DNA from: Mycetocola_A sp015752285
Lineage (GTDB): Bacteria > Actinomycetota > Actinomycetes > Actinomycetales > Microbacteriaceae
DNA length: 64,000 bases
Reading direction: 5' to 3'
Assembly: GCF_015752285.1 (NCBI RefSeq)
Contig: NZ_JADOUY010000004.1
Coordinates: 434,001 to 498,000 of the forward strand
Shown: one piece after another, positions 55,144-63,488 of the stretch
Layout of the letters: each line of letters opens with the position of its first letter
Position numbering within the stretch: position 1 is the first letter of the stretch
The notes under the pieces: generated by a model
What the model was told of the DNA's origin: nothing
Seen by the model: only the letters and a program-made list of their open reading frames with translations
Databases searched by the model: none
Program-made: the position numbers and the translations under genes

Positions 55144-55191
55144 AAGACGCGGATGCTCGTGGTCACCCGACCACACGCATCCGCGTCTTTT
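55144..55191 (+). terminator. Nested terminator after DUF3117
   Basis: Thirteen-base arms AAGACGCGGATGC (55144-55156) and GCATCCGCGTCTT (55177-55189), with TT after, enclose a second hairpin GTGGT-ACCAC (55159-55163 and 55170-55174). It lies 13 bases after the DUF3117 stop and near the convergent methyltransferase end, so it may stop both. Confidence 0.85.
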
Positions 55192-55204
55192 GTCGTATCG
55201 GGCT

Positions 55205-55834
55205 CTAATCGAGCTTCGTGATCTGCAGCAGTCCGTCACCGACGGGGGAGAGGGCGCTGACGACGGCAGCAGAGGATGCGATCTCCTGCACCAGGGTCCT
55301 GAACGCACTGGTGACGTCGTCGCGCTGGGCCGGATCGGCGACCCGGCCACGCCAGAGAGCGTGCGGAACGAGGACGGTTCCTCCTGTGCGGGCGAGGCGC
55401 AGCCCGTGTTCGACGTTCTCGATGACCTGGGCAGGGTCTCCGTCGACGTACACGAGGTCGTAGGAGTTCTCGTTCATGCGCGGCAGAACGTCGAGGGCTT
55501 TGCCGGTGATGAGACGCACCCGGTTCGATGCGATGCGCGCATCGGCGAAGGATTGCCGGGCGTACCCGAGGTGTTCGACCTCGGAATCGATGGAGGTGAG
55601 TACCGAGCGCGTGGACGAGCGAAGGAGCCAGAGACCGGACACGCCGGCGCCGGTGCCGATCTCGACGATGTTGACCGCGTTGGTGGCTGCGGCGAGCACG
55701 GCGACCTGCGCGCCCATCGCCGGGGACAGCGGTTCGATGCCGAGCTCGAGGGACTGCGCTCGCGCTTTGGCGATCGCCTCGGATTCGGTGACGATGTAGT
55801 CGGCGTACTTCCAGTTGGAATCTTGTTCAGACAC
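55205..55834 (-). CDS. O-methyltransferase (class I, SAM-dependent)
   Basis: The protein (209 aa, GTG start after GGGAGCGA) begins SEQDSNWKYADYIVTESEAI, a typical opening of actinobacterial O-methyltransferases. SAM-binding motif I is VEIGTGAGVSGLW, followed by LTSIDSEVEHL and YDLVYVDGDP. Substrate is unknown. It is divergent from tatB, 84 bases apart. Confidence 0.9.
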   Translation of the reverse strand: MSEQDSNWKYADYIVTESEAIAKARAQSLELGIEPLSPAMGAQVAVLAAATNAVNIVEIGTGAGVSGLWLLRSSTRSVLTSIDSEVEHLGYARQSFADARIASNRVRLITGKALDVLPRMNENSYDLVYVDGDPAQVIENVEHGLRLARTGGTVLVPHALWRGRVADPAQRDDVTSAFRTLVQEIASSAAVVSALSPVGDGLLQITKLD

Positions 55835-55918
55835 TTCTTCGCTCCCGATGGTGGTTGGCACTACAGTACCGGCGCTCGCCTCGCTGGATTGCGAGGCGCG
55901 GCGCGATAGTCTGAACTT

Positions 55919-56368
55919 GTGTTCTTTGGCCTGACGTTCGAGAAGCTGCTCATCATCGCGGTGATCGCTGTCTTCCTGCTGGGACCTGAACGCCTCCCTG
56001 GCTATGCGGCAAGGCTCGCACAGTTGATCCGTTCCCTGCGCGACATGGCGCGGGGAGCGAAGGACCGGATGCGCGACGAGATGGGTCCTGAGTTCGACGA
56101 GGTCGACTGGCAGAAGCTGGATCCCCGGCAGTACGACCCGCGCCGGATCATCCGTGAGGCGTTGCTCGATGACGACCCGGACCCCGCCCCGGTGATCAGG
56201 CCGCCGGCGGCGGCCGGTGCGGCGGGAGCGTCTGTCGCCGCTGCTGCATCGGCGTCTGCTGCCTCGTCGGCACCGAGGGTCGTGTCGCAGGCCGCGGCCG
56301 ATCGCGGTGGGAGAATCGCGGCGGGGGAAACGGTCGACCCGCCGCCGTTCGACGCCGAATCGACCTGA
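55919..56368 (+). CDS. tatB: Twin-arginine translocase subunit TatB
   Basis: TatB (149 aa, GTG start) has one N-terminal helix, FEKLLIIAVIAVFLLGPERL, with the Glu/Pro elbow of the TatA/B family, then an amphipathic helix (AARLAQLIRSLRDMARGAKD) and an acidic, Ala/Pro-rich tail. The segment WQKLDPRQYDPRRIIREAL is the actinobacterial TatB signature. It serves Tat substrates such as EfeB in this window. Confidence 0.93.
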   Translation: MFFGLTFEKLLIIAVIAVFLLGPERLPGYAARLAQLIRSLRDMARGAKDRMRDEMGPEFDEVDWQKLDPRQYDPRRIIREALLDDDPDPAPVIRPPAAAGAAGASVAAAASASAASSAPRVVSQAAADRGGRIAAGETVDPPPFDAEST

Positions 56369-56417
56369 CGCGCCAACGAGTTGACGAGCCAACGAGCTGA
56401 CGATTCGTCGGTGATGG

Positions 56418-57287
56418 TCAGTCGAGGTTGCAGTGCTCCCGAACGAAGTCGAGTAGCTGCTCACGAACATCGTCCGGTGGGACGAGCCGGTAGTCGCCCG
56501 TGGTTCCGTCGGCGAACGTGACGGGGAAAACGAGCACGGTGCCGACCTTGTCTTCGGCGATCGCGTGCGGATCGCAGCGCGCAGGCACGATGCGCATGGC
56601 GATCTCGGTGGGGTCGGATGCGGCGTCGACGACGAGCGACACCGGCCAGTTCTCTCCCTGTCCATCATCGGTCGGCGCAGGGCGGAGCAGGGGAGTCGAC
56701 CGGATGTCGCCGATCTCGACGGTCCCGTCTGCGCCGGTCGGTGTGAGAGTCAGCGGGAGGACCGCAACAGATCCCGCTCCGGCGCCATCGATCTCCGGGA
56801 CCGTGACGTCGATCCGGACGATCATGTCCACCAGCACCGAGATGCACGCGGAGGCATGGAGTCGATCCAGCGTCCCGAGCGGATCCGTCGCGTCGACGAC
56901 GTCTGTCGCGTCGTCGGCACCGACCGTGAGCGTCACCTCAGGGTCTCCCGGTCTTTCCGTGCAATCGGGACCGGGTACCGGGGCACGGAGGTCGACGGTC
57001 GTTCCGGCGACCACGGTGGTACCGCGTTCCCAGACAGCGGGATCCGCGAACCCGGCCGCCTCGAGGCTGGCCCTGCTGAGATCGAGATCTGTCTTCGACG
57101 CGTTGATGACACGAATGACGAGCGTGCCGCTCGAATAGTCGGTCCTGCCCTGCAGCACTTCGACCCTGATCCCGTCCGGCAACGTCGGAGGTTCAACCGC
57201 AGTCGGCGCCGACGTCGCACAGCCGCTGAGTGCGGTGAGCAGTGCGAGCACTGTCGCGCTCACGCCGAGAGTCCCTGATCGTCGCAT
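56418..57287 (-). CDS. Putative lipoprotein, 289 aa
   Basis: ATG 57287 opens a signal peptide ending A-L-S-G-C (Cys23). The mature protein is acidic with beta-rich repeats and cysteines in GPDCTER, ASACISV and PARCDP. No family is recognised. It lies seven bases after the Mrp stop and belongs to the same minus-strand operon. Confidence 0.8.
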   Translation of the reverse strand: MRRSGTLGVSATVLALLTALSGCATSAPTAVEPPTLPDGIRVEVLQGRTDYSSGTLVIRVINASKTDLDLSRASLEAAGFADPAVWERGTTVVAGTTVDLRAPVPGPDCTERPGDPEVTLTVGADDATDVVDATDPLGTLDRLHASACISVLVDMIVRIDVTVPEIDGAGAGSVAVLPLTLTPTGADGTVEIGDIRSTPLLRPAPTDDGQGENWPVSLVVDAASDPTEIAMRIVPARCDPHAIAEDKVGTVLVFPVTFADGTTGDYRLVPPDDVREQLLDFVREHCNLD

Positions 57288-57294
57288 GATGGTG

Positions 57295-58452
57295 TCAGAC
57301 CGGAGAGAGACCGAGTTTGCGCCCGACCAGGCCACGCCCCGGGGCGAGAAGCCGATCAGCAACGGAGCGGATGGCGACGCTCGCCGGATCGAGCGGTGCA
57401 GCGAGCACGACCGGCATCCCGGAGTCTCCACCGGCGCGGAGGGGAACGCTCAACGGCACCGAGGCGAGAAGCGGTACCGCGGAATCCGTCTGGCTGAGGC
57501 GCCTGGCGACCTCGGCTCCTCCACCCTCGCCGAACAGCGACAGGATGCTTCCGTCCTGCTGTACGAGACCCGCCATGTTCTCGACGACGCCGATCACGCG
57601 CTGGCCGGTCTGCCGCGCGACGATTCCGCTGCGCTCGGCGACGTCGGCGGCAGCGGGCTGCGGTGTCGTGACGACAAGGACATCGGCGTGGGGGAGAGTC
57701 TGGCCGATCGAGATGGCGACATCTCCCGTCCCCGGCGGCAGGTCCAGCAGAAGCACGTCGAGGTCACCGAAGTAGACGTCTGTGAGGAACTGTGTGATCG
57801 TCCGGTGCAACATGGGTCCGCGCCAGGCGACGGCCGCTCCCGCCCCCGGCTCGACGAACATCCCGATCGAAATGACTTTCACCCCGTGCGCGATCGGAGG
57901 GAGGATGAGGTCACCTACCTGGGTGGGCCGGGTGATCGCACCGGCTTTCGCGGCGGCATCCGTCAGCCCGAGCAGGCCGGGAATGGAGAAGCCGTGGACG
58001 TCGGCGTCGACGATTCCGACGGCCAGGCCGCGAGCGGCGAGTTCGACCGCGAGATTGGCGGTGAGCGTCGACTTGCCGACGCCACCCTTGCCGCTGGTGA
58101 CGGCGATGACCCGGGTGAGCGACTCGGGGCCGAACGGCATGACCCTGGTTGCTTTGGCGCCGCGGAGCCTGTCGGTCAGAGCCCGCCGTTCCCCGGGGGT
58201 CATCACGCCGATCCTGATCGTCGTCGACGTGACCCCGTGGACCGAGGCCACCGCAGCGGTGACGTCACGCTCGATCGCGGTCGCGGCAGGGCAGCCGACG
58301 ATGGTGAGGGAGATCGCGACGGATGCCGCGCCCGCATCATCGACGTCGATCCCGGCGACCATACCCAACTCGGTGATCGGCTTGCGGATCTCCGGGTCGA
58401 TGACCCGCTGGAGGGCCGTGTGGATACGGGCCTCCAGGTCAGCGCTGGACAT
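57295..58452 (-). CDS. Mrp/NBP35-type P-loop ATPase, iron-sulfur carrier family
   Basis: The protein (385 aa) begins with an MIP18/DUF59 domain (about residues 1-95, DPEIRKPITELGMV). The P-loop SGKGGVGKST is near residue 122. The C-terminal CxxC of the cluster-carrier members is absent; the equivalent place reads ENMAGLVQQDG. It may still be a cluster carrier using other residues, as in several actinobacterial homologues. It overlaps the DUF1003 gene by 14 bases. Confidence 0.88.
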   Translation of the reverse strand: MSSADLEARIHTALQRVIDPEIRKPITELGMVAGIDVDDAGAASVAISLTIVGCPAATAIERDVTAAVASVHGVTSTTIRIGVMTPGERRALTDRLRGAKATRVMPFGPESLTRVIAVTSGKGGVGKSTLTANLAVELAARGLAVGIVDADVHGFSIPGLLGLTDAAAKAGAITRPTQVGDLILPPIAHGVKVISIGMFVEPGAGAAVAWRGPMLHRTITQFLTDVYFGDLDVLLLDLPPGTGDVAISIGQTLPHADVLVVTTPQPAAADVAERSGIVARQTGQRVIGVVENMAGLVQQDGSILSLFGEGGGAEVARRLSQTDSAVPLLASVPLSVPLRAGGDSGMPVVLAAPLDPASVAIRSVADRLLAPGRGLVGRKLGLSPV

Positions 58453-58951
58453 CGCCCCTGTCCTTGTCGAGCTCCTCCAGCAGCCCGCGGAGCTCCTGGC
58501 GGATGAAGTCTTTCGACGCCATGTCCTTCATCGCGAGGCGAAGTGCCACGACCTCACGGGCGAGGTATTCGGTGTCGTTGAGGTTGCGCTCCGACCGCTG
58601 CCTGTCCTGCTCGATCTGCACGCGGTCACGGTCGTCCTGCCTGTTCTGCGCGAGGAGGATGAGCGGGGCGGCATACGACGCCTGCAGGGACAGGATGAGG
58701 GTGAGGGCCGTGAAGCCGAACGCGGCGGAGTCGAACCGGAAGTTCTCCGGTCCCCACGTGTTGTATGCGATCCAGGCGACACAGAACAGCGACAGACCGA
58801 TGAGGAACCCGGGGGTTCCCATCTTGCGGGCGACCCATTCGGTGAACCGGCCGAAGCGGTCGCTCGACTCACGGTTGCGGCCGGGGAGCATCGAGGAGCG
58901 AAGGCCCTTCGGGGCGTCGAGGCGGACCTCGTTTCTGCGCATCTTAGGCAC
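58439..58951 (-). CDS. DUF1003 membrane protein
   Basis: The protein (170 aa from GTG 58951; 167 aa from ATG 58942) has two helices (about residues 48-67 and 80-103) with the DUF1003 pattern GTPGFLIGLSLFCVAWIAYN and ILSLQASYAAPLILLAQNRQ. A coiled-coil-like tail follows (DRQRSERNLNDTEYLARE). It overlaps the CBS/MgtE gene upstream and the Mrp gene downstream, so all three are coupled. Confidence 0.85.
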   Translation of the reverse strand: MPKMRRNEVRLDAPKGLRSSMLPGRNRESSDRFGRFTEWVARKMGTPGFLIGLSLFCVAWIAYNTWGPENFRFDSAAFGFTALTLILSLQASYAAPLILLAQNRQDDRDRVQIEQDRQRSERNLNDTEYLAREVVALRLAMKDMASKDFIRQELRGLLEELDKDRGDVQR

Positions 58952-60230
58952 GGGCTGCCCTCCTTCCCTGTGGTCTGTGTGGTGCTACTGCTTCGTCATC
59001 ATTCTGACTTCGCCAGTCATCGGGCAACAGGTAGTCGAGGACATCATCAATCGTCACCACCCCGACAAGTCGGTGGGTGTCGTCGACGACCGGCACGGAG
59101 ACAAGGTCGTAGCTGGCCAGGATGCGTGACACCTCAGCGGCGGATGCCTTGGCTGTGACGGGGTCGAGACTCTGGTCCATGATCGAGCCGAGCCGTTCGT
59201 GCGGCGGGTAGCGGAGCATCCGCTGGAAGTGCACGATGCCGAGGTATCGGCCGGTCGGTGGTTCGTACGGCGGCAGCGTGATGCAGACCGCTGCGCCGAG
59301 CGCGGGCGGAAGCTCGGGGCGACGGATGAGGGCGAGTGCTTCAGCGACCGTGGAATCCGCCGACAGGATGACGGGTTCCGTGGTCATGAGTCCACCCGCC
59401 GTGTCCGGGGCGAACGCGAGGAGCATCCGGACGTCTTCTGCTTCCTCGGGCTCCATCAGCTGGAGCAGGTGTTCGCCGCGTTCGGTCGGCAACTGGGCGA
59501 TGAGGTCGGCGGCGTCGTCCGGCTGCATCTGGTCGAGCACATCTGCAGCGCGTTCATCGCCGAGTTCGGTGAGGATGTGGACCTGGTCGCTTTCGGGCAT
59601 CTCCTCGAGGGCGTCGGCGAGCCGGTCATCCGGGAGCTCTTCGACCACTTCGATCATGCGGTCCTGGGGCAGGTCCAGCAGGGTGTTGGCGAGGTCGGCC
59701 GGTTTCAGGTCGGCGTACGTGGCGATCAGCTGTTCGGCCGACTGCGCCTCACTGCCGGTCTGCTTCTCGCGGATCTCGCGCCAGGTGGCGAAAGTGGTCG
59801 TACCCTTCGCGAACGGCGACGACGACACCTTGGGCCGGCGGACGAAATACTGGCTGACAGACCATGCACCCGGACCGACCTCTTCGATCGCGACATCCTC
59901 GATCGTCGCTTCACCCGAACCGTCGACGAAGAGGACCTTGCGGCCGAGCAGTTCGGCGATGACCCGCACCTCTCCGCCGCGCTGCTCGAAGCGTCGCACG
60001 TTGATGAGGCCGGTGGTGATGATCTGCCCGGAGGAGATGGAGGTGACTCGTCCGATCGACACGAACACCCGGCGTTTGCCCGGAATCTCGACGATCAGGC
60101 CGACAACGCGCGGCGGATCGTTTTGTCGGTAGACCACCAGGACGTCGCGCACCTTGCCCACACGGTCTCCCGCAGGGTCGAAAACGGTGCACCCGGCCAG
60201 ACGGGCGACGAAAACTCTGGTGCCACTCAC
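58944..60230 (-). CDS. PRC-barrel, MgtE-N and CBS domain protein without membrane part
   Basis: The protein (428 aa, GTG start) has a PRC-barrel-like N-terminus (about 1-145), then MgtE-type N-domain alpha repeats (about 170-275; LPDDRLADALEEMPESDQVH, DAADLIAQLPTERG), then a CBS pair (about 285-405; GGLMTTEPVILSADSTVAEA, DLVSVPVVDDTHRLVGVVTI). No MgtE membrane domain is present. It ends inside the DUF1003 gene, which has two helices, so the two may act together. A magnesium-sensing role is inferred only. Confidence 0.86.
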   Translation of the reverse strand: MSGTRVFVARLAGCTVFDPAGDRVGKVRDVLVVYRQNDPPRVVGLIVEIPGKRRVFVSIGRVTSISSGQIITTGLINVRRFEQRGGEVRVIAELLGRKVLFVDGSGEATIEDVAIEEVGPGAWSVSQYFVRRPKVSSSPFAKGTTTFATWREIREKQTGSEAQSAEQLIATYADLKPADLANTLLDLPQDRMIEVVEELPDDRLADALEEMPESDQVHILTELGDERAADVLDQMQPDDAADLIAQLPTERGEHLLQLMEPEEAEDVRMLLAFAPDTAGGLMTTEPVILSADSTVAEALALIRRPELPPALGAAVCITLPPYEPPTGRYLGIVHFQRMLRYPPHERLGSIMDQSLDPVTAKASAAEVSRILASYDLVSVPVVDDTHRLVGVVTIDDVLDYLLPDDWRSQNDDEAVAPHRPQGRRAARA

Positions 60231-60317
60231 CCCTCTAACTTAGTGGGCGAACCCGAGAGTAGGGGCTGCGACCGGTCGCCCCGCCCGACTGACAGCGGGG
60301 GATGGGACAATGGGAGG

Positions 60318-60812
60318 GTGAGCAACCAACAGCAGCGCCGCGGCATGTCCCGTGGGCCCATCGACACCGTCATCCCCCGCGGCGAAACGATCGCGAGCTT
60401 CGAGACATACAGCGAAGCCCAGCGCGCCGTCGATCTTCTCGCCCAGGCCGATTTTCCGGTGAAGCAGGTGTCGATCGTCGGTGACGGACTGAAGAGCGTC
60501 GAACGCGTCACCGGCAAGCTGAGCTACGGTCGCGCAGCGGGTGCAGGTGCGCTCAGCGGCGCCTGGCTCGGTCTGTTCTTCGGGCTGCTTCTCGTGATCA
60601 TCAACCCGGCATCCGACCTGGTCTTCGTCGGAGCCGCTGTCCTGATCGGTGCGGCGTTCGGCATGATGTTCACGATCGTGTCGTACTCGATCAACCGGCG
60701 CAGGCGAGACTTCACATCGGTGATGCAGGTCATCGCGACGAACTATGCGGTCACCGTCGCTCCCGACCTCGCCAACCGCGCGAAGAACGTGCTCAGTGGC
60801 GCTGAGAAATAG
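60318..60812 (+). CDS. General stress protein-like membrane protein
   Basis: The protein (164 aa from GTG 60318) has a YflT-like N-terminal domain (GETIASFETYSEAQRAVDLL) and a glycine-rich two-helix middle (GAGALSGAWLGLFFGLLLVI and the second hydrophobic run after it). GGGAGG touches the GTG, so ATG 60345 is a possible alternative start, or the message may be leaderless. Function is unknown beyond the stress-family link. Confidence 0.75.
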   Translation: MSNQQQRRGMSRGPIDTVIPRGETIASFETYSEAQRAVDLLAQADFPVKQVSIVGDGLKSVERVTGKLSYGRAAGAGALSGAWLGLFFGLLLVIINPASDLVFVGAAVLIGAAFGMMFTIVSYSINRRRRDFTSVMQVIATNYAVTVAPDLANRAKNVLSGAEK

Positions 60813-60846
60813 GCGCTGAGAAAATAGGCGCTGAGAAGTAGGCGCC
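60798..60846 (+). repeat. Tandem triplication around a stop codon
   Basis: Units GGCGCTGAGAAATA (60798-60811), GGCGCTGAGAAAATA (60812-60826) and GGCGCTGAGAAGTA (60827-60840) are followed by GGCGCC. Each contains GCTGAGAAATAG-like sequence, so the last codons and stop of the stress-protein gene are copied three times. Replication slippage is the likely origin. Confidence 0.9.
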
Positions 60847-60888
60847 GGCCGCAGAGCGCTCGTCGACGCGGACCTGGAGGTCAGCGGT

Positions 60889-62349
60889 TCAGCCGTCGGT
60901 CGACGGACTCAGGCGTCGAATCCAGGCCTCGACCTCGTCCGCTGTGCGCGGGATACCGGCAGACAGGTCCTCGGCCCCGGTCGCCGTGACGAGGATGTCG
61001 TCTTCGATGCGCACGCCGATGCCGCGGAACTCCGCTGGAACCGAGAGGTCGTCCGGCTGGAAGTACAACCCGGGTTCGATCGTGAACACCATGCCTTCCC
61101 TGACCTCACCGTCGTGGTACATCTCGCGGCGGGCCGCGGCGCAGTCGTGCACATCGATTCCCAGGTGGTGGCTGGTCCCGTGCACCATGTAGCGGCGGTG
61201 GAACTGGTTCTCCGGTTCGAGTGATTTCTCGGCGGTCACCGGGAGCATGCCCCACGCCGCGGTGTGCTTCGCGATGACCTTCATGGCCTCGGCGTGGACA
61301 TCACGGAAGATGATGCCAGGGCGCACGATCGCGAAGGCGGCGTCCGCCGCCTCACGCACGGCTTCGTAGACAGCGCGCTGCACATCGGTGAACCGGCCGT
61401 TCGCGGGCAGTGTCCTGGTGATGTCTGCGGTGTACAGGCTGTCGACCTCGACGCCGGCGTCGAGGAGCATGAGGTCACCGGGGGAGACCGGGCCGTCGTT
61501 GCGGGTCCAGTGCAGGATGCACGCGTGAGGTCCGGATGCGGCGATGGTGTCGTATCCGACGGCGTTCCCGTCGAGCCGTGCCCGGGTGTAGAAGACGCCC
61601 TCGACGGCGCGTTCGCCCCGCGTGTGGGTGGTGATCCGGGGGAAGTCCGCGATCACGTCGTCGAAACCGCGCGCGGTCGCATCGACGGCGAGCCGCATCT
61701 GGGCGATCTCGTACTCGTCCTTCACCAGCCGGAGTTCGGAGAGGAACGTGGTGAGCTCCGCGTCTTTTTCGACCGTGCGATCGGCATCCGTCGTTTCGAA
61801 GGCGTCGATGTGGGCCGTCGCCAATCCGAGGTCTGCCGCCACCTGTGCGAGTGACGGGCGTGCGCCGATCCAGAACTCGCCGATCGCCGGGTTGGCGTAG
61901 AACTCGTTCGACGTGCGGTCGGCCCGCTCGCGGAAGTAGAGGGTCGCGTCGTGTCCATCGTTGTTGGGTTCGAGCACGAGGATGGAGTCGGGCTCGGCGT
62001 CCGCGCCCCACCCGGTGAGGTGCGCGAACGCCGAATGTGCACGGTACGGGTAGTCAGTGTCGTTGGAGCGCTGCTTCAGCGCGCCTGCCGGGATCACGAG
62101 TCGACTGCCGGCGAATGCCGCTGACAGGCGGGCTCGTCGCCCGGCGGCGAATGCCGCCTGCTCGCGCGGAGCGGGGAGTTCGTCGACGCGGTCTGCCCAG
62201 TTCGATCCGATGAAGTCCTGGAACTGGCTCGAGGCCGGGGTGGTCGACCGGTTCGAGGTGCCACGCGGTTCTTCGCTGGTGGTCTCGTCGCTTGCGGGTG
62301 CCACGCCAGGGGTCGAGATCGTGGCCGGGGTGTTGTTTGCGGTCTGCAT
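60889..62349 (-). CDS. pepP: Xaa-Pro aminopeptidase (aminopeptidase P, M24B)
   Basis: The enzyme (486 aa) removes N-terminal residues before proline. Metal ligands lie in LLDAGVEVDSLYTADITRT, HGTSHHLGIDVHD, TIEPGLYF and RIEDDILVT. The N-terminal creatinase-like domain holds AHSAFAHLTGW. ATG 62349 is chosen; a TTG at 62379 would add ten residues. Length, a little over 480, is usual for the actinobacterial form with its Ser/Thr-rich leader. Confidence 0.92.
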   Translation of the reverse strand: MQTANNTPATISTPGVAPASDETTSEEPRGTSNRSTTPASSQFQDFIGSNWADRVDELPAPREQAAFAAGRRARLSAAFAGSRLVIPAGALKQRSNDTDYPYRAHSAFAHLTGWGADAEPDSILVLEPNNDGHDATLYFRERADRTSNEFYANPAIGEFWIGARPSLAQVAADLGLATAHIDAFETTDADRTVEKDAELTTFLSELRLVKDEYEIAQMRLAVDATARGFDDVIADFPRITTHTRGERAVEGVFYTRARLDGNAVGYDTIAASGPHACILHWTRNDGPVSPGDLMLLDAGVEVDSLYTADITRTLPANGRFTDVQRAVYEAVREAADAAFAIVRPGIIFRDVHAEAMKVIAKHTAAWGMLPVTAEKSLEPENQFHRRYMVHGTSHHLGIDVHDCAAARREMYHDGEVREGMVFTIEPGLYFQPDDLSVPAEFRGIGVRIEDDILVTATGAEDLSAGIPRTADEVEAWIRRLSPSTDG

Positions 62350-62382
62350 GTGCCCATTGTTCCACCGATGGGCGGTCAACCG

Positions 62383-63411
62383 TCAGCCTGCGGCAACCTC
62401 GCGACTGAGTTGCACGATCACTGGTCGGTGGTCGCTCCCGGTGCCGTCGAGCTCGGTGACGACCCGCATCCCGGTGACCGTCCAGTCCGGGGTGGCCATG
62501 ACGTGGTCGATGGGGGAGCCGACCAGGGCGGGGATGCGGGTGGTCCAGGTCCCCACGGCGCCGTTGCCAGACGAGCGGCCAGCGTCGACGCAGGCGCCGA
62601 GCGCGGCATCCGGTGTGCTGCCGAGGCCGGCCATGCTGTCGACGGTGGCGTTGAAGTCCCCGGCCATGATGACGTTGTCTGCCTGGCACTGCTCGGCGAG
62701 CCAGGCCAGGTCGTCACGCCAGTTCTGCATCTGACCGGTGATCGGGGCGACGGCGTGCGCGGCTACGAACGTCGGCCCGTCGCCGTCGACGGGCTCGACG
62801 ATGACGGTGGGCAGAACCGTGGTGTTGTCGTCACGCTCCTCGTTGCTGGTGACCTTCATGTAGTCGCCGAGGTCTGGGCTGATCAGCACCGTCGTCGATC
62901 GTGCGGGAGAGATCTGGTCGAACCACTCGGTGTGCACCCACATCGGGCGACCGGCGGCGCGCATGGTCTCGGCGATCTCTATCCCGGTCTCCTGCGGAGT
63001 TTCGGGGAGAGAGATGACATCGGCTTCTGAGTCGATCGCGAGCTGGGCAACGGCGGCGGCACCCGGGGCGGCACCGAGGGTGTTCCAGCTGAGCACGGTG
63101 ATCGAGTCCGGAGTCTTCTCGGCGAACGTGGTGTTCCCGAGGCCGCGTGAGACGACGATGGCGGCGTTTCCGACGGCGAAGAGGAGAAGCAGAACGACGA
63201 TGCTGCCTGCGAATGCCCGCATGGGGCGGAGCAGCGCGAGAAGCGCGAATGCGACGGCGGCGAGCAGGGCGGCGACGACCGCGAGTGATCGCATCGACGT
63301 GATCTGCGCGATGATCCAGGTGGTCTGCAGGCCGAAGAACTGCGGCCAGGTGACGACGAGCAGGCCGACGGCGATCGCGACGGTGGCGATGGCGCCGAGG
63401 AATCTGAGCAT
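62383..63411 (-). CDS. Membrane-anchored endonuclease/exonuclease/phosphatase family protein
   Basis: The protein (342 aa) has three N-terminal helices (about residues 5-22, 42-62 and 66-88) and then an EEP domain. Motifs are VLSWNTLG, DVISLPETP, MAGDFNATVDS and GSDHRPVIVQLS, which supply the metal and catalytic Asn, Glu, Asp and His. The domain should face outside. Substrate is unknown; some relatives are phosphodiesterases or sphingomyelinases. Confidence 0.9.
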   Translation of the reverse strand: MLRFLGAIATVAIAVGLLVVTWPQFFGLQTTWIIAQITSMRSLAVVAALLAAVAFALLALLRPMRAFAGSIVVLLLLFAVGNAAIVVSRGLGNTTFAEKTPDSITVLSWNTLGAAPGAAAVAQLAIDSEADVISLPETPQETGIEIAETMRAAGRPMWVHTEWFDQISPARSTTVLISPDLGDYMKVTSNEERDDNTTVLPTVIVEPVDGDGPTFVAAHAVAPITGQMQNWRDDLAWLAEQCQADNVIMAGDFNATVDSMAGLGSTPDAALGACVDAGRSSGNGAVGTWTTRIPALVGSPIDHVMATPDWTVTGMRVVTELDGTGSDHRPVIVQLSREVAAG

Positions 63412-63488
63412 GGTGCTGCAACACTATCGAGGTCGGACTGGGAGTAGCCCGGAAACTGCTGGCGTGGCGCTCGCCATAAACTGTGAGG

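Noticed and set aside
55835..55918. Possible sigE or other regulator between methyltransferase and tatB
   Set aside because: Only 84 bases lie between the two starts; no coding frame fits.
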